From contig JAPLJI010000183.1 of NCBI GenBank assembly GCA_026388655.1, positions 1 through 36,750 of the forward strand: DNA of 36,750 nucleotides, given 5' to 3'. Below, in pieces: positions 1-6,635 of the stretch. Source of the stretch: Pseudomonadota bacterium. GTDB lineage: Bacteria > Desulfobacterota > JAPLJL01. How positions within the stretch are numbered: position 1 is the stretch's first letter; every line of letters starts with the position of its first letter. A model generated the notes under the pieces. That model was not told the DNA's origin. It searched no databases and worked only from the letters and a program-made list of their open reading frames with translations. The translations under genes and the position numbers were made by a program.

Positions 1-2
1 TG

Positions 3-926
3 GTTTTCCTCCTTTCGATTTCCTGCGGCGATGGCGGGAAATCAGCCCCAAGCACCCTGAGAAAAATCATTCTTTCCTCCGATATCTCCGTTTGCCTGCC
101 GGCGGTCCACGAGGTGGATGACGGATATGTCCTCGGCTACGCCCTCGGAACCCCGGGGATCGAGCTCCTCGGCCTGGTCGCTTCCCACGGGAACACGACC
201 TCGCTCAACTCCTACGACTGCGCCCTGAAATTAACCCAGCTGGCCGACCGGACGGACATCCCCGTGTTCCGGGGGGCGGAAGGGATCCCGGAGCGGTGGC
301 TGATTACCGATGCCGCCCGGGGGATGAAAGAAATCGTGGACGCACACCCGGGCGAGGTCTGGATTGTCACCACCGGCGCCGCCACCGACCTGGCGAGTTT
401 CATAAAAAACTATCCGGAAAGCGCCTCGCGGGCCGCCGGGATGCTGGTGATGGCCGGGGTCGTTTATGGAACCGAGGGATACCTGGCCGCCGATATCATT
501 AATGTCCAGAAGGACACCGAATCCGCCGACTATGTCTTGAAAAACGCCACCAACCTGGTGGTCGCGCCCCTCGATCTTACCGAAGACGTGGTTTTCCCTT
601 ACGAGCTCTGGCTGGAGGCAATGAAAACCGCGAAAAGTCCTTATACCAAATACCTGTTGAGCCAGACGGAGGAATGGATAACCCTGCAAAAACCCATTAC
701 CGGCGGTTTCTATCCCTTCGACGCGGTCGGGCTCTCCGGGCTTTTATATCCCGAGATCATCACCCGGACAGAATTCCTGCGCCTGGAGGAAGACCTCGAC
801 CGCGGCTCGCCGACCTGGTCGCGTTTTTTACCCTCGACGGATACCGCCCGGCCCGTGGCCGAGGTCTGGTTCGATTTAAATGAAGAAAAATTCATGCGGA
901 CGCTGAGAAAAGCGCTGGGAATTTAG
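3..926 (+). CDS. Nucleoside hydrolase-like lipoprotein (5' end outside window)
   Basis: The reading frame is open from base 3, so the true start lies left of the window; a GTG at 114 is internal. The visible N-terminus is hydrophobic and ends in LLSISC, a slightly atypical lipobox, so the protein is probably a lipoprotein. The rest matches the inosine-uridine nucleoside hydrolase fold (ribohydrolase of nucleosides, Ca-dependent). It has an Asp-bearing IILSSDISV strand, then the VDDG calcium-binding aspartates, the Asn of SHGNTT, and a C-terminal YPFDAVGL motif carrying the late calcium Asp. Compared with classical enzymes the first Asp of the DxDxG motif is Ser, and the His before the late Asp is Phe. 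Substrate range, and even activity, are therefore uncertain. The family is secure, the exact substrate is not. The gene ends before a repeat-filled gap and faces the convergent START-domain gene. Confidence 0.8.
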   Translation, partial: VFLLSISCGDGGKSAPSTLRKIILSSDISVCLPAVHEVDDGYVLGYALGTPGIELLGLVASHGNTTSLNSYDCALKLTQLADRTDIPVFRGAEGIPERWLITDAARGMKEIVDAHPGEVWIVTTGAATDLASFIKNYPESASRAAGMLVMAGVVYGTEGYLAADIINVQKDTESADYVLKNATNLVVAPLDLTEDVVFPYELWLEAMKTAKSPYTKYLLSQTEEWITLQKPITGGFYPFDAVGLSGLLYPEIITRTEFLRLEEDLDRGSPTWSRFLPSTDTARPVAEVWFDLNEEKFMRTLRKALGI

Positions 927-1308
927 CAGAGAGCAAAGAGTAGAAAGACCAACAGTCCAACAGTCCAACAGTAGGCCGGGCATCCTGCCCGGTGAGGGCA
1001 GAGAGCAAAGGGCAAAGAGCCAATTGACGATTGAAGATTGACGAATGACGAATGAAAAAGAAATGCGGATTTCGGATTGCGGCCTCTGGCCCACGCTTCC
1101 AGCCCGTAAGGGCTTACAGGCCGGAGGGTAGGGCTTACGGCCCGGAGGGATTGCGGAATGAAAGCCAAATAAATTTACAAATCACGAGACGTTAGGTTGT
1201 TCGGTGGTTAGGCCTGCCTGCCGAAGCCTCGGCGCAGGCAGGTGGTTAGAAATAAATCAGGTAGCCAGTGACCAGTAACCAGAGACTAGAAACTGGAGAC
1301 TAGAAACT
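927..1308. repeat. Repeat-filled gap between convergent genes
   Basis: No gene is visible. The stretch is built from degenerate short words: CCAACAGTCCAACAGTCCAA near 950, GAGCAAAGGGCAAAGAGC near 1003, GACGATTGAAGATTGACGAATGACGAATG near 1024 (read as words) and CCAGTAACCAGAGACTAGAAACTGGAG near 1270. It also has hairpin-like blocks: AGCCCGTAAGGGCTTAC near 1100, and CCTGCCTGC near 1210 pairing with GCAGGCAGG near 1234. The same word types recur in other gaps of the window. Confidence 0.7.
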
Positions 1309-1344
1309 AAAAAGCAGTAACCGGCTACCGGTTACTGCTTTTTT
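1309..1344. terminator. Bidirectional terminator built into the end of the START gene
   Basis: GCAGTAACCGG (1314-1324) pairs perfectly with CCGGTTACTGC (1328-1338) around a 3-nt loop. The stem is flanked by A5 on the left and T6 on the right, so it reads as an intrinsic terminator on both strands. On the minus strand the last codons and the TAA stop of the START-domain gene (1332-1334) lie inside the stem. Confidence 0.8.
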
Positions 1345-2006
1345 ACCCACGTTCCCCCCGACTCGATCCGTTTCTTGATGTTGGTAACGATCGGGGGTAG
1401 ATCCCGGGCGGACAGATGCGTGTACGCATAAGTCCTGATAAATCCGGGGACTTTGAGCCCGATTTCCAACCGGGTCATTTCATAGAACAGGAGCGAGGTC
1501 TTCGCATCCACCTTCACAAAGCGGAAAAATCCGGCGCTGAGTTTGAAGCTGTTCTCCCCCTTTGGGTCGGTAATGAAATCCACCTGGAAATCTTCCGGAA
1601 CGATGGTGATAAAGTGCGTGTACTTAGCGGTGACAATAGTGAAATCGAGTTCCTTGTACATCCGGACCCGGTTGCCCTCCCGCCCGAGCACCCGGCTCAC
1701 CGTCATTCTCGGGAAATACTTGTATTGCTGATCCAGATCGAGGAAGACCCGGAAACATTCCTCCACCGGACGATTGATGAGCACCGCGCCCCTCCCGTGC
1801 CCCTCGTCCTTCCCGTCCTGATCTTTGGCGATCACGTATTCAAAGATGGCCTCCCCGGCCAGAAGCTTTTTCTGATTTTCCGGGGAAAACTGCGAGAGGA
1901 CCGGCGCGGTAACCGGGCCGGGGGCGGAATCCTCCGCCCGGGCGAGCTCCGCCCCGGAAAAGAGAATCAATCCGATAAGAAGGTATAAATAGGTATAGGA
2001 TTTCAT
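1332..2006 (-). CDS. Exported START/SRPBCC-fold protein
   Basis: A 224-residue protein starting MKSYTYLYLLIGLILF, a clear signal peptide with likely cleavage after ELARA, so it is periplasmic or lipid-facing. The mature part reads as a START/SRPBCC (polyketide cyclase-like) helix-grip domain: RPVEECFRVFLDLDQQYKYF, then alternating strands with RVRMYKELDF and FFRFVKVDAKTSLLFYE, and a long C-terminal helix. Such folds bind a hydrophobic ligand in a cavity; the ligand here is unknown. The frame stays open upstream to 2318, but that extension runs antisense through the neighbouring dehydrogenase gene, and the signal peptide marks the ATG at 2006 as the true start. The gene is divergent from the dehydrogenase, with which it shares a 133-bp promoter region. 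No strong Shine-Dalgarno precedes it. Confidence 0.72.
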   Translation of the reverse strand: MKSYTYLYLLIGLILFSGAELARAEDSAPGPVTAPVLSQFSPENQKKLLAGEAIFEYVIAKDQDGKDEGHGRGAVLINRPVEECFRVFLDLDQQYKYFPRMTVSRVLGREGNRVRMYKELDFTIVTAKYTHFITIVPEDFQVDFITDPKGENSFKLSAGFFRFVKVDAKTSLLFYEMTRLEIGLKVPGFIRTYAYTHLSARDLPPIVTNIKKRIESGGTWVKKQ

Positions 2007-2068
2007 CTGAATCAATATAAGCTTATAACAATTTTCGGAAAAAGCACGGGGAATTTTTCCGCATTTTA

Positions 2069-2097
2069 TTGCTCCATGATAGCTATGATAAGATAAA
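2069..2097 (+). promoter_or_regulatory. Possible sigma70 promoter for the SDR gene
   Basis: TTGCTC (2069-2074), 17-nt spacer, GATAAA (2092-2097). The spacer contains the 8-bp palindrome ATAGCTAT, a possible operator shared with the divergent START gene. The match to consensus is moderate. Confidence 0.35.
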
Positions 2098-2139
2098 AGG
2101 GAAGGTTTTTTTAACCGAAGAAGCCGGGAGGGAAGACAA

Positions 2140-2970
2140 ATGAAGATCGAACCTGGGATGAAGGTTTTTATCACCGGCGCCGCCTCCGGGATCGGCCGGG
2201 CCACGGCCATCGCCATGGGCAGACGGGGCTCCCGGCTGTTCCTGACCGACCGGAACGAGGCCGGGTTGAAGGAAACCGTCAAGTTCATTTCCCCGCCCGG
2301 GGAGGTCTCCCGGTTCAAGTCCTTCGATATCTCCAGCTACGAGGCGGTCAAGGCTTTCGCCGACGAGATCCACGCCGAATTCGGGCCGATGGACATTATC
2401 GTCAACAACGCCGGGATCGCCCTCTACGCCCTGGTCGAGGACATGACCCACGCCCACTGGCAGAAGGTGATCAACGTGAACCTTTGGGGCCCGATCCACG
2501 GGATCGAGTGCTTCCTCCCCGAAATGATCCGGGCCAAAAAAGGCCATGTGGTTACCGTCTCCTCCGCCTCCGGGCTGATCGGCGCCCCCCTGCACGCCGC
2601 CTACGCCAGCGCCAAGTTCGGTCTCGTCGGGCTTTCCGAGGTCCTGCGCTACGACCTGATGATGCACAACATCGGCGTGACCGTGATCTGTCCCGGGGCG
2701 GTGGATACCCCCCTGAAAAACACCGTGGAAATCCTGGGCGCGGACCCGAAAGATCCCCGGGTCAAGGAGCTCAAGGAAAAATTCTCCCGGCACGCCGTCC
2801 CCCCGGAGAAGGTGGCCGGGCTGATCGTCAGGGCGGTGGAGAAAAACCGGTTCCTGGTTATTACCTCTTTTGACATCAAGCTCGTCTATTTCCTCAAACG
2901 CTGTTTTTTCCCCCTTTATCATTTCATCATGATCCGGATCACTAATCTGCTAACCGGAATTAAGAAATAA
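2140..2970 (+). CDS. Short-chain dehydrogenase/reductase (SDR)
   Basis: A 276-residue NAD(P)-dependent oxidoreductase of the classical SDR family. Visible motifs, in order: the nucleotide-binding TGAASGIG near residue 12, NNAG near residue 90, the catalytic Ser in TVSSASG, YASAK with the catalytic Tyr and Lys, and CPGAVDTP after the active site. The acidic residue after strand 2 (FLTDRNE) suggests NAD(H) rather than NADP(H) preference, which is inference. The C-terminus ends in a hydrophobic, basic stretch (FFPLYHFIMIRITN) that could touch the membrane. A GGAGGG Shine-Dalgarno lies about 8 nt before the ATG. The substrate cannot be read from sequence. The gene stands alone, divergent from the START-domain gene; a possible functional link through a shared lipid-like substrate is speculation. 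Confidence 0.88.
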   Translation: MKIEPGMKVFITGAASGIGRATAIAMGRRGSRLFLTDRNEAGLKETVKFISPPGEVSRFKSFDISSYEAVKAFADEIHAEFGPMDIIVNNAGIALYALVEDMTHAHWQKVINVNLWGPIHGIECFLPEMIRAKKGHVVTVSSASGLIGAPLHAAYASAKFGLVGLSEVLRYDLMMHNIGVTVICPGAVDTPLKNTVEILGADPKDPRVKELKEKFSRHAVPPEKVAGLIVRAVEKNRFLVITSFDIKLVYFLKRCFFPLYHFIMIRITNLLTGIKK

Positions 2971-3077
2971 AGGTAGATGGTAGACGGTAGATGGGGAAAA
3001 GCAAAGGATCAGAATACCCATTGATCAGTTAGCCAAATAAACTAAAGAAACCAGAATCGAGAAAGGAGAGAATAACA

Positions 3078-3668
3078 ATGAAGAAGATCCTGATGGCACT
3101 GGCGATCCTGGCGGTCACCGCGGGCCCGGCCCTGGCGGCGGAACAGGAAACATTGATCAAGGGCGATCACGAGCACGGCGGCTTCGGCGGCCCGGTGGTG
3201 AAATTCACCACCTTCGACTTTGAGCCCGGCGTAGTCGTGGGCGGCCGGGGCGGCTGGATCATCGATCACAAGCTTGTCATCGGCGGCGGGGGCTATGGCC
3301 TGACTAAAAATCTCAACAAAGATGATGGGAACTATTCGGACGAATCCCAGCTAAGTTTCGGCTACGGGGGGTTCGAGCTGGAATACATCTTCGGGTCGGA
3401 CAAACTGGTCCACGGCAGTATATACACCTTAATTGGAGGCGGCTCGCTCACCCTGATGGGGAATGAAAATGATAACCACATGGTTGAAAGCAACGAGTAC
3501 TTTGTTTTCGAGCCGGACCTGAACCTGGAATTGAACGTCGCCAAATTCTTCCGGATCGGCCTTGGCCTGGGCTACCGGGTTGTCGCCGGCGATGAATTTC
3601 ATGGATACGACTACCTGGGCCTGAGCGGGGTAACCGGCACGCTGACGTTTAAGTTCGGGAAGTTCTAG
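3078..3668 (+). CDS. Small exported beta-barrel-like protein
   Basis: A 196-residue protein with a signal peptide (MKKILMALAILAVTAG) and likely cleavage after PALA. The mature part is rich in Gly and alternating hydrophobic/aromatic residues. It contains GGRGGWIIDHKLVIGGGG, several candidate amphipathic strands, and a C-terminus ending in the aromatic LTFKFGKF, the usual form of outer-membrane barrel proteins that end in Phe. An early His/Asp patch (KGDHEHGGFGG) might bind a metal. I do not recognise a named family and assign no function. AAAGGAGAG precedes the ATG at good spacing, and a strong terminator lies about 100 bp after the stop, so it is probably a single-gene transcript. Confidence 0.65.
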   Translation: MKKILMALAILAVTAGPALAAEQETLIKGDHEHGGFGGPVVKFTTFDFEPGVVVGGRGGWIIDHKLVIGGGGYGLTKNLNKDDGNYSDESQLSFGYGGFELEYIFGSDKLVHGSIYTLIGGGSLTLMGNENDNHMVESNEYFVFEPDLNLELNVAKFFRIGLGLGYRVVAGDEFHGYDYLGLSGVTGTLTFKFGKF

Positions 3669-3763
3669 GAGATTGTCGATTTACGATTGACGATTGACGA
3701 ATGTAAATCGTTTAAGCAATGGGCTAAAGATCGCAGACAAGGAAATAAATTCTGGATATAGAT

Positions 3764-3800
3764 CGGAGGCCGGATCATCTGATTCGGCCTCCGTTTTATT
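3764..3800 (+). terminator. Intrinsic terminator after the barrel-like gene
   Basis: CGGAGGCCG (3764-3772) pairs perfectly with CGGCCTCCG (3785-3793) across a 12-nt loop, followed by TTTTATT. This is a textbook rho-independent terminator. Confidence 0.85.
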
Positions 3801-3805
3801 AGGTT

Positions 3806-3932
3806 GTCATTCTGAGTCCCGCCAAAGGCAGGACGAAGAATCTATTCTTCAACCAATCCCGTCATTCTGAGGCGTAGCCGAAGAATCTCTCTTTTACCAA
3901 TCCCGTCATTCTGAGGCGCAGCCGAAGAATCT
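3806..3932. repeat. Three GTCATTCTGAG...GAAGAATCT repeat units
   Basis: Units at 3806-3843, 3861-3888 and 3904-3932 all start GTCATTCTGAG and end GAAGAATCT. Two share the middle GGCGTAGCC or GGCGCAGCC; the first has a longer middle. They are spaced by CCAATCCC. The reverse complement of the same unit (AGATTCTTCACTTCGTTCAGAATGAC, as words) occurs near 4083-4108, so the block is a set of facing inverted copies. Confidence 0.8.
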
Positions 3933-4014
3933 AGCCTTTGTTAGGAAAATTTAAAAATCAGATCCTTCGCGAACAGATTCACTTCGCTCACTGCATGGTT
4001 TATCCTGAGCGCCT

Positions 4015-4196
4015 TGAGATTCTTCACGGAGTTTACCCTGAACGCATTGAGATTCTTCACGGAGTTTACCCTGAACGCATTGAGATTCTTCACTTCGTTC
4101 AGAATGACAGGGAGTGAAGGGTTCAGAATGACAGGGAGTGAAGGGTTCGGGATGACAAAGAGCGAAGAACTCAGGATGACAAAGAATGAAGGGATC
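4015..4196. repeat. 33-bp and 24-bp tandem repeat tract
   Basis: A 33-bp unit beginning TGAGATTCTTCAC starts at 4015, 4048 and (partial) 4081. It is followed by about four degenerate 24-bp units of the type TTCAGAATGACAGGGAGTGA (about 4099-4196). Both unit lengths are multiples of three, which keeps a spurious repetitive reading frame open. There is no ribosome site or family match, so I do not call a gene. The rest of the 3669-4381 gap is also repeat-like, including the hairpin CAGGCTGAAGCCTG with GCGGCTACC tail at 4253-4274. Confidence 0.75.
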
Positions 4197-4381
4197 AGGC
4201 GCCGTCCTGAATGAAATGAAGGAATGACAAAGTATGTAATTTCTTTTTCACACAGGCTGAAGCCTGCGGCTACCGAGCTCTGCGAGCCCGACGTAGCCTT
4301 TGGCGAAGTCTGGGCCAGTCACCTTCTTTTTCTATCCTTTGACCTTTGACCTTTCACCTGTTTCCTGTTACTGGCTCCCAG

Positions 4382-4813
4382 CTACCCGATTTTTTCCCAA
4401 ACCAGTCTTCCCACCGCCTCGGTCTTTCCCACCCGGACCGGAGGGGTCCGGAAGACCACCTGGGTATCCGAGACCTCCGCGTAGCGGAACTGCTCTCCCC
4501 CCACCCAGTCCGGGATCACGGCGCCTTCCACGCGGGTGCTGAAGGTTCCATCTTTCTCGTTGACCTGGTAGGGGCCGAAATATGCGGTATATCCCTGGAA
4601 GGCGGCCTTGATTGCTTCCGGGGCCGGAGACTTGCCGGCGAGAAGCGGGCGGTCGCGGCGCATGATCTGGACGGACATGTAGCCGCTCTTGTCAATAATG
4701 GCGAGCCCGATGGGGTCCTTTCCCCACTGTTGAAAAACCTGCCCGTCCGCGCTTTTGAATTCGTAGGACACCAATCTCCAACAACCAAGAATTTTTTCGC
4801 TTAAGGTCGCCAT
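4382..4813 (-). CDS. Lipocalin-like domain protein
   Basis: A 143-residue cytosolic protein with no signal peptide. It begins LSEKILGCWRLVSYEF and continues with GLAIIDKSGYMSVQIMRRDRP, AYFGPYQVNE and FRTPPVRVG. This is the pattern of the lipocalin-like family (Pfam Lipocalin_5 type), small single-barrel proteins often found next to oxidoreductases or in secondary metabolism. The ligand is unknown. An AGGAG lies 7 nt before the ATG. It is the last minus-strand gene after the sulfur-relay cluster, but a 195-bp gap with a MITE-like element separates it from the tusA-like gene. A functional connection is therefore doubtful. Confidence 0.72.
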   Translation of the reverse strand: MATLSEKILGCWRLVSYEFKSADGQVFQQWGKDPIGLAIIDKSGYMSVQIMRRDRPLLAGKSPAPEAIKAAFQGYTAYFGPYQVNEKDGTFSTRVEGAVIPDWVGGEQFRYAEVSDTQVVFRTPPVRVGKTEAVGRLVWEKIG

Positions 4814-4861
4814 TTTTTCTCCTGGTCTCGTTCATATTCAATTTTTCTTGTTTTCATGCTT

Positions 4862-4955
4862 GTCATTCCCACGAAACTTGTCCTCGAGTGACTTAATCGG
4901 GGAGTGGGAATCCAGAAGAAAACAAAACTAGATTCCGCATCAAGTGCGGAATGAC
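4862..4955. repeat. MITE-like element with GTCATTCC / GGAATGAC ends
   Basis: It starts GTCATTCCCACG and ends with a perfect 8-bp hairpin ATTCCGCA-TCAAG-TGCGGAAT (4932-4952) followed by GAC. A relative with the same ends and architecture lies at 34498-34586. No coding capacity. Confidence 0.65.
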
Positions 4956-5008
4956 GGAAAAGATTGAGATTTCTTCGCTCAGGGCTCAGAATGACACCGG
5001 CAACTTAA

Positions 5009-5236
5009 TTATTTTTTCTTCACGTAACCCTTTAGGATTCCGCCTTCTTTTTTCATTTCCAAAAACTGCTCCCCGGTCATCCCGCACCAGGAAGGAAGGT
5101 CCTTCTCAAACCCGGGGTCGTCGGCAATCACCTCCAGGACCTCCCCGGATTTCATCACTTCCATCTCTTCCTTGGTTTTCACGATCGGCATCGGGCAGAA
5201 GAGACCGATGCAGTCGAGAGATTTATCTGATTTCAT
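5009..5236 (-). CDS. TusA/SirA-family sulfur carrier
   Basis: A 75-residue protein of the TusA (SirA-like) fold. It has the family signature LDCIGLFCPMPIVKTKE, in which Cys14 of CPMP is the persulfide-carrying residue, and a second block DDPGFEKDLPSWC with Cys51, as seen in many anaerobe TusA proteins. TusA proteins accept sulfane sulfur from desulfurases or thiotransferases and hand it to DsrE-type proteins or tRNA/cofactor thiolation. It lies 109 bp downstream of the dsrE-like gene in the same direction, consistent with that partner. The gap contains two small hairpins (GCCGAT/ATCGGC at 5263-5276 and GCCCGAT/ATCGGGC at 5289-5304). Family assignment is secure; the acceptor is not known. Confidence 0.9.
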   Translation of the reverse strand: MKSDKSLDCIGLFCPMPIVKTKEEMEVMKSGEVLEVIADDPGFEKDLPSWCGMTGEQFLEMKKEGGILKGYVKKK

Positions 5237-5345
5237 CTATTAAGAGAGGGTTTATGTAGTATGCCGATTCATCGGCGGTTTTTAAATCGCCCGATAAATC
5301 GGGCAGCTACAAGATATTCGGAAATATTAAATGCATTTTTCCGGT

Positions 5346-5813
5346 TTAAATGAAAAGGTTTATTTTCGATTCCCGGGCGATGGCCAGATAAGTGGCCGCC
5401 CCGGTAAAATCGTCCACGGTGTCGGCCAGCTGTTCCCGGCCCAGGCCCATCACCCCGCAGCTGGTGGTGCAGGCGATGTATTTAACCTTGAGCGCCCGGG
5501 CGGTTTTCATCAGGTCCTCGAGCGATGCCATCTTGGTTTTCTTCATCAGTTTTCTCATCATCCAGGGCCCCAGGCCCAGCATGTTCAGGCGGGAGAGCGG
5601 CAGGCCCCGGTTCATGAAATTCAGCATCTTCTGCATCAGGAGCTGGGTTTTGGAAAGGGAAAACTCGGATTTCTTCAGGAGGTTCAATCCCCAGAAAGTA
5701 AAAAAAATGGTCACGTCCATTCCGCTGGCGGCCGCGGTGGTGGCGAGCGTAAAAGCGGCCAAGGCCTTGTCGAACTCGCCGGAAAACAGGATGATGGTCA
5801 TCTTTTCGCTCAT
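5346..5813 (-). CDS. DsrE/DsrF-like sulfur-transfer protein
   Basis: A 155-residue protein of the DsrE-like family (DrsE_2 type). It has the N-terminal strand MTIILFSGEFDKALAAF, an amphipathic insertion LNMLGLGPWMMRKLMKK typical of this membrane-associated subgroup, and VKYIACTTSCGVMGL carrying Cys115 and Cys119, the likely persulfide site. Family members relay sulfane sulfur together with TusA; here the two are adjacent. Its ATG overlaps the stop of the upstream zinc-ribbon gene (ATGA, 5810-5813), implying translational coupling. The second cysteine four residues after the first could allow disulfide or metal chemistry. Function is inferred from family and context. Confidence 0.85.
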   Translation of the reverse strand: MSEKMTIILFSGEFDKALAAFTLATTAAASGMDVTIFFTFWGLNLLKKSEFSLSKTQLLMQKMLNFMNRGLPLSRLNMLGLGPWMMRKLMKKTKMASLEDLMKTARALKVKYIACTTSCGVMGLGREQLADTVDDFTGAATYLAIARESKINLFI

Positions 5814-6019
5814 CGGCAGGTCTCACAGGTCGGACAACTTTTCAAACCGCTCTGGTAAAGCCTCCCGCACTTTGGGCACTGTTTCAACTTGATCTCACAG
5901 GGCTGGCAAACCAATGTTTCCCGGCACTGCGAAACCAGTTCCTGCTCGCACATCGGGCACTTGCAGCTGATTTTCCCGCTGGTTTTGGTCTTTCTGGAGG
6001 TTTTTTTCGTTTTTTTCAC
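5810..6019 (-). CDS. 11-cysteine zinc-ribbon protein in sulfur cluster
   Basis: A 69-residue basic protein (N-terminus MKKTKKTSRKTKTSGK) followed by a cysteine-packed core: C19, C21, C24, C32, C38, C41, C48, C51, C62, C65, C68. At least three CxxC pairs (CQPC, CPKC, CPTC) look like stacked zinc ribbons, but a thiol-rich protein placed between iscU and dsrE could also carry iron-sulfur or persulfide sulfur. I recognise no named family. Its stop overlaps the dsrE start by four bases, so the two are probably made together. The upstream gap to iscU (135 bp) holds a word repeat of GACCGCTGACC type and a CTACC-tailed hairpin. The existence of the gene is well supported by the coupling and the Cys pattern. 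Confidence 0.75.
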   Translation of the reverse strand: MKKTKKTSRKTKTSGKISCKCPMCEQELVSQCRETLVCQPCEIKLKQCPKCGRLYQSGLKSCPTCETCR

Positions 6020-6125
6020 TGTCTTCCTCCTTCTTTAATGATCAACTTAGCGACCGCGGACCACCGACCGCTGACCGCCGTAAAAACAGGTAATAGGTGA
6101 TGGGTCATAGGTTAAGAAATTAAGC

Positions 6126-6148
6126 GCAACCTAAAGGTTGCGGCTACC
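6126..6148. repeat. Hairpin with GCGGCTACC tail
   Basis: GCAACCT pairs with AGGTTGC around AA and is followed by GGCTACC. It belongs to the CTACC-tail hairpin family of this window. It lies between iscU and the zinc-ribbon gene. Confidence 0.7.
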
Positions 6149-6154
6149 TGCCTT

Positions 6155-6553
6155 TTATTTTGAAATTTGAGCTTTGACATTTGGATTTTTTTTAAGATAG
6201 TCCTCAATCGCCTTGTGGAGCGCGTCCGCGCCCAGGTTGGAACAGTGCATTTTGTTCTTGGGCAGCCCCCCGAGCTGTTCCGCCACCATCTCCTTGGTCA
6301 TTTTCATGGCCTCATCGATCGTTTTGCCCTTGGCCATCTCCGAAACCATCGAGGAAACCGCGATCGCCGCCCCGCATCCGAAGGTCTGGAATTTAACATC
6401 CTCGATCACGTTATCCTTGACCTTGATATAAAAGGTCATCATATCCCCGCAAACCGGGTTGCCTATTTCTCCCACCCCGTCGGCATCCGGGATCTCTCCG
6501 ACATTGCGCGGGTTCTGGAAGTGGTCCATCACTTTTTCGGAATAGATCGGCAT
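6155..6553 (-). CDS. iscU: Iron-sulfur scaffold protein IscU
   Basis: A 132-residue IscU/NifU-N scaffold, the platform on which [2Fe-2S] clusters are built before transfer to apo-proteins. It begins YSEKVMDHFQNPRNVG and has the three conserved cysteines C35 (GNPVCGD, with the conserved Asp37), C60 (FGCGAA) and C104 with its preceding His (HCSNLGADAL). Length and ends are those of bacterial IscU of the non-proteobacterial type. It follows the iscS-like gene by 82 bp in the same orientation. Because that partner lacks the catalytic lysine, sulfur may reach this scaffold by another route (see the iscS entry). The gap upstream contains TTTCGGGTTTC word repeats. Confidence 0.93.
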   Translation of the reverse strand: MPIYSEKVMDHFQNPRNVGEIPDADGVGEIGNPVCGDMMTFYIKVKDNVIEDVKFQTFGCGAAIAVSSMVSEMAKGKTIDEAMKMTKEMVAEQLGGLPKNKMHCSNLGADALHKAIEDYLKKNPNVKAQISK

Positions 6554-6635
6554 CTTTATCCCTCCAGGTTAAACCCCATAGTTTCGGGTTTCAAGTTTCG
6601 GGTTTCTAGTTTGGAATTTGTGATTTGTGATTTGG

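Noticed and set aside
2007-2318. 104-residue N-terminal extension of the START-domain protein
   Set aside because: It runs antisense through the dehydrogenase gene and precedes a clear signal peptide at 2006, so the extension is not translated.
4014-4214. 66-residue repetitive open frame (RFFTEFTLNAL, FRMTGSEG units)
   Set aside because: It consists entirely of tandem intergenic repeats whose unit lengths are multiples of three, and it has no ribosome site.
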